Origin: Cyanobacteriota bacterium erpe_2018_sw_21hr_WHONDRS-SW48-000092_B_bin.40
Lineage (GTDB): Bacteria; Cyanobacteriota; Vampirovibrionia; Obscuribacterales; Obscuribacteraceae
Direction of reading: 5' to 3'
Length of the DNA stretch: 64,000 nt
Assembly: GCA_030917395.1 (NCBI GenBank)
Contig: JAUPUU010000168.1
Location: 33,228-97,227, forward strand
Shown: positions 62,301 to 64,000 of the stretch, one piece after another
Layout of the letters: each line of letters opens with the position of its first letter
Numbering within the stretch: position 1 is the stretch's first letter
Notes under the pieces: generated by a model
Told to the model about the DNA's origin: nothing
The model's input: only the letters and a program-made list of their open reading frames with translations
Database searches by the model: none
Translations under genes and position numbers: made by a program

Positions 62301-64000
62301 AACTATGCCAGCGAACTAAGGAAAGCAGCCACTGACCATCGCGAGCTCAAGGATGAAGAGATAAGAAAGCTGCAGGCCAATGTCTTCGCACGAATCGACG
62401 ACCATGTCAAAAGCCAGGGAGAAAGGGCCGATGTCATAGCAGATTCTTGCATCATGGCGGCGGCCGCCGCCGCAACAGTTTGCACCGCCGGTGCTGCTTC
62501 GCCGCTTCTACTAGCATCGTTTACCGCCGGAGCTGCAACCTTTAAGCTAGGCGCCAACGCCTATATGACCGGTGAAAATTTCGACAGCCGCAGCAGCAAT
62601 GTATTAGCCAAATTATCCTCGGGAGCCGTAAACGGCTTTACCGGCATTTTCGGACCAGCGGAAATGACCATGCTGCTTGGTATGGGCACTAAGGCCGCCA
62701 CAAAAGTATCGGGACAAGTACTAAGTCATAGCGCCTTTGATACCCTATCAGCAGCAGCAAAAAAAGAAGTTCAAGAAACAATCACTACCTCAGTTGCCAA
62801 CTCACTGAGACAGCAAGTCGCCTCGGGGGTCTACAAGGCCGACCAGCAACTAGCAGAAAGTGTTATTGGTCAACTAACTCAGAGTGGCGCCTTGAACGCC
62901 GAACAAGCCATGGTAGCTACGAAGTTACTTAGCGAAGCACTACCGACGGCAATTAAGACCGAAGGTACAGCATTGATCAAAAATCAGTTAACTACCCTTG
63001 CTCTCAACCAAACAAGCGGAGCCAGCGGTTCAATATTGAGCTCATACGTTGAGGCAAAGGCTCGTGGAGCAAATTTTGGTTTTGACGAGTTGCGCGACGC
63101 CACGATTAGAGGCTCATTTGGCGCGCTGGGCGGTCATTACGCCGGTAGACTAAGTAACAGCCTTGTTCACGCGGGCCCAAAGCTTGAGAGCCTAAACGGC
63201 GCACAAGAGCTTCTTAGGTTTGCCACTAAAGGCAGTAGCGACTTCAGCATGGCAGTGGCTGGCATGTCGACTTCAAACTTCGCAGCAGAAAACTTAATTG
63301 CCACAATTCGAGGCGAAGGCTATAGCGGTGAAGGCCTATCGCAACAGACCATGAATGCCAGTATTGCACCATTCTTCCAGCAAATGCGTGGCGCCTATCA
63401 AACCCACAATAGAGCTAGCACAACTGCGGCCGGAGATTCTCATACCAATAAAATCGCTCACACCGAGACTGGCGATGCTCGCAGTGGCAATGTTAACAAC
63501 AGCCATGTTGACGGTGCAAGTGAAGCAAAATTATCTACTGGTCATCAAGTTAGACAATCAAATGAAATTGACGTTGCCAACAAAAAACTAGCAGCGATGG
63601 AAGTGACTCTGGCAAAAGAAAGAGTCAATATGTCGGCAGAGCAAATCGCTCATCAAGAACAACAAATTAAAGCTGTCAAAGAATCACTGCAGAATAGCTT
63701 ACTCAAAGATGCCGGTGAACTAATTTCAACCAGCCTTGGCATTGACAAAAGTTCAGCGGAAAAACTGGCCCGGGATATTGGTGTAAATCTAGTTCCAGCC
63801 CAGGATAACCTAGACGCTCAGGGCATGTTCAGCTCGGCCAAGGGACAAGTCGATCTATACGTTGGTCAGGGTTCAACCGATTCATCTAGGCCAAGCCAAA
63901 CTAACATTCATGAGTTTGCCCACTTTATCGATGCCGCTCGCTACCAAGCTCTGGCCGAGGCCAATCCAAAGCTATTTATCGAAACTTTAGCCAGCGATGC
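56331..64000 (+). CDS. Giant RHS-like multidomain protein with C-terminal HExxH, 3' end beyond window
   Basis: Open frame of more than 2,550 residues, translated from base 56331 to the right edge with no stop seen. The TTG at 56331 follows GAGGAAGAG; an in-frame GTG at 56268 is possible. Residues 1-430 are mostly helical and charged. About 450-1075 are strand-rich with DG-turn repeats (e.g. EDGTQVYRQDGAVLKF, DGSTRTWQY) and DYSYNAAGLLSKVVE near 1054, which resembles a YD repeat of RHS proteins. Residues 1100-2030 are helical, with ALKSRLDQMTPDQIMMFRRD-like segments. A hydrophobic Ala/Gly segment (about 2035-2060, CIMAAAAAATVCTAGAASPL) follows, then Gly/Ala-rich sequence. Near the edge NIHEFAHFIDAA contains HEFAH (H2527, E2528, H2531), the zinc-protease motif. 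There is no signal peptide. A polymorphic-toxin-like or surface effector role is inferred. Confidence 0.82.
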   Translation, partial: MSPADPGEKKDRAADESKEEIKPAKAPTLDADVLADKKSTADVPGIGKTGSDVDKMMLDTARKTEAAIKLETPLSAVQLDLKDVNPRQQSKRSDSSSAGDRTSAAVTEENSKSLFNAKSTFFSREADKTMRLTAVRDAYEKLALSLPPELNEQVKKGGRELLSLNAGMEISQAIKHLLTDNRTANGLARKGQDKADRGEEPDQTISRALKELQRLAKASPPSETAVMLINRLGGQDATTKMVNLLATDSENAKNRAFNQLIEATKDGQQGSAQNIFDSRIESARNQQLQRELAKLEAPNQHEEFARKLMREQSGAYDVSAAGQLQLANMDLFNQTAASLRQDTPELETIIAQAQAGNPHSRAQLAIMSLGEPSFADNAKKASQLIEAHAKEWGHSLPQLSQKQWDSLTKEQKDAVKNLSQDFLVHSSEKSWPSSKAECLALGTHIERALGQGKEKEATVFAQALKANASAVPFELPVIAASPATKFDGKTNALDAAAQINSGEKSAALLAEINEIKPVREGDKIKEQVRRISNSEDGDYALQILKANGEVSEYHFKQKEAGKDSADDTLVGVKEGGKLLSNGSGMLEFDTHLKKPGKADSKANDKNDAWMVVEAPGKKTGDIIQQKRTFDRATNSETIIDSVTNEKIVKNANGSQEISRPGEETFSRLRLESGVTIENKKGSNEPTAMVLRDGTRIENLFNGQFRELKPNEKTGKLEETSTFNGRFQLLAPAGRIQIVANKEDGTQVYRQDGAVLKFSKNSEEFTINSSSKEIKIGAIGKDGQPTKIYSDKGDGSYSSTENGLLWKSYDKDGKLVVGSEKEEKIVLDLTRGSLTHFSADQSSITEKSFDGSTRKFEVIASGGKPQNTLEIKADGTTIAHEYKDGKQSTTKESRPDGSTRTWQYLAHPEAVAAGAEGYPVLTQRRTSKENGSKEMTFTYGIEPKPGSMPYVKSYSDSDGNWSLKANAKADSGIYINESSGEARVEQLSVAPDGRIRRASQVTADVIGLNNEAQNMREEIGMDGITLAYPQSGGALVRGQDGVPVRAISETGATKDYSYNAAGLLSKVVETQGTAVNTIEASIMHMTASWRHSDGKVDNGDWRISKTTGQEFFVFDSGRSYSRDARADKYTMVNSGEEARAKSADLMKAYEDWYYTTGGRFDALKSRLDQMTPDQIMMFRRDFAAKHANDYASFGHYIGERFGQSARAETLTEIINPRARTISQADAERTAVRLRAAMHEMKEDSWFKLSNPVLEKEMRETMANLKQSQLNTFNREYEKRHHKTALADVKALPGYAESSKVNQRATEIYHSKGSDRRTTADNKELMQLSLTGGKQFQALDGLDAEARDSARRHNRQVSLQNLEMFKEFAGRANKEAREEFRKEDGDKLLEQALVPKEQREEKREGQSNYVFNNSIFASSGDAGRVMTIGRDYARDGQTSALTKLEEENWGSGPGRERLESIFQNMSSEDRARFRRGFELSFDLASDDKNKREKADELIKSNTAAGEQAKEDVKYYRDFAIKAHDLHWFSKDIKEAKYLQAAYGERLGMELDNHAGFWDHATAQNFMRSIENIDSASLNNLLDSAHLKTLLKKQIDDRFQGDERATKAWDLLEKKLQYAEAEKKKDSNLTSEQIFERTRDNVRREIVDVIADNKGSGAAKLTAIMDGITSMMPSERARYASSPEFRQQVKESISEGLKYSPLGKDALNSLLRQIEQDPSKKPEKDAITKLFEQAALSGPSITEGIKILNQTLSTEAGAKLREQLDKNHPRYNAELRQSFDLAMKEVFKVKVGHDGEHSQSHWEEFKDLNSRIIEPTLAKGIVPSSEMNQYLPAKEIVASLLTIGGAQSLEQKEKDSILESLNKSLSPSQQEIAKAIIEQGQAKPEDRLRAFTLGIGKEEEALRTVDQMFEMKTSQRAPIVNAYAAKYHGDLTSDLKAQLSGKDAGRIEAAMHTDEWTSHRSYEHASQQANSVDNYGASWTWDSSRLSLEESSINYASELRKAATDHRELKDEEIRKLQANVFARIDDHVKSQGERADVIADSCIMAAAAAATVCTAGAASPLLLASFTAGAATFKLGANAYMTGENFDSRSSNVLAKLSSGAVNGFTGIFGPAEMTMLLGMGTKAATKVSGQVLSHSAFDTLSAAAKKEVQETITTSVANSLRQQVASGVYKADQQLAESVIGQLTQSGALNAEQAMVATKLLSEALPTAIKTEGTALIKNQLTTLALNQTSGASGSILSSYVEAKARGANFGFDELRDATIRGSFGALGGHYAGRLSNSLVHAGPKLESLNGAQELLRFATKGSSDFSMAVAGMSTSNFAAENLIATIRGEGYSGEGLSQQTMNASIAPFFQQMRGAYQTHNRASTTAAGDSHTNKIAHTETGDARSGNVNNSHVDGASEAKLSTGHQVRQSNEIDVANKKLAAMEVTLAKERVNMSAEQIAHQEQQIKAVKESLQNSLLKDAGELISTSLGIDKSSAEKLARDIGVNLVPAQDNLDAQGMFSSAKGQVDLYVGQGSTDSSRPSQTNIHEFAHFIDAARYQALAEANPKLFIETLASD

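Noticed and set aside
56252..63591. Several minus-strand and off-frame ORFs of 60-153 codons in the last 8 kb
   Set aside because: They are shadows of one continuous plus-strand frame that is open to the right edge; most of them are rich in Ser/Leu as antisense of Lys/Glu-rich protein.
1..64000. CRISPR arrays, tRNA or rRNA genes, transposases
   Set aside because: No spaced palindromic repeats, cloverleaf, rRNA-like sequence or transposase motif was seen by eye; a covariance-model scan was not possible.

Overview
The window is densely coding bacterial chromosome of moderate GC with many GTG and TTG starts, several of them preceded by clear GGAGG-type ribosome binding sites. It carries a conserved housekeeping translation cluster, DXP-pathway isoprenoid synthesis (dxr), four Hanks-type Ser/Thr kinases, several TPR and low-complexity secreted proteins, and a giant RHS-like polypeptide. 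This mix would fit a large-genome free-living lineage such as Candidatus Obscuribacterales (Vampirovibrionia/Melainabacteria). That placement is an inference from gene style and was not tested by any search. No rRNA, tRNA, CRISPR array, IS element or prophage was recognised.

Layout. 1-2.9 kb: a 5' end-bearing, window-truncated cysteine desulfurase (minus strand), then a FecCD-type ABC importer permease and its ATPase (plus strand). 2.9-5.0 kb (minus): a Tyr/Asn/Arg-rich protein of unknown function, dgkA and ybeY. 5.2-12.4 kb (plus): rimP-nusA-rnpM(ylxR)-infB-rbfA-truB and a CPBP protease, tightly packed or overlapping. infB has an in-frame TAA after codon 74, which is the most striking anomaly in this part. 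12.5-13.0 kb: an HU protein with a histone-H1-like Lys/Ala tail (minus). 13.1-22.2 kb (plus): mnmE, an unknown gene, thrS, an unknown gene and a 1.3-kDa-residue-scale (1304 aa) secreted TPR protein. 22.3-25.0 kb (minus): a DUF2339 membrane protein and a small exported protein. 25.2-31.4 kb (plus): a small secreted protein, a Kef-type antiporter, and two membrane-anchored kinases with PH-like domains and a variant catalytic loop. 31.5-32.9 kb (minus): a TacA/TacT-type toxin-antitoxin pair and a small membrane protein. 33.1-40.8 kb (plus): a nucleotidyltransferase-like protein, an unknown protein, dxr, upp, an NCS1 permease (pyrimidine salvage pair), and two further kinases. 40.8-47.9 kb (minus): a proline-iminopeptidase-like hydrolase, an exported TPR protein, and a catabolic operon (class III aminotransferase, aldehyde dehydrogenase, acyl-CoA dehydrogenase). 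48.4-51.4 kb (plus): a serine hydrolase translationally coupled to a GT-C-like membrane glycosyltransferase. 51.3-53.9 kb (minus): a sensor kinase and OmpR-type regulator. 54.1-64 kb (plus): a thioredoxin-fold protein, a 75-residue protein, and a >2,550-residue open frame running off the right edge.

How the parts relate. The rimP-truB block is a classic ribosome-maturation and translation-initiation operon. mnmE and thrS extend the translation theme. upp and the NCS1 permease fit nucleobase uptake and salvage. The aminotransferase, dehydrogenase and acyl-CoA dehydrogenase fit stepwise catabolism of an omega-amino acid. The last 10 kb, with the thioredoxin-like protein, the tiny ORF and a giant protein that has YD-like repeats, a hydrophobic Ala/Gly segment and a C-terminal HExxH motif, is the best candidate for an undescribed system.
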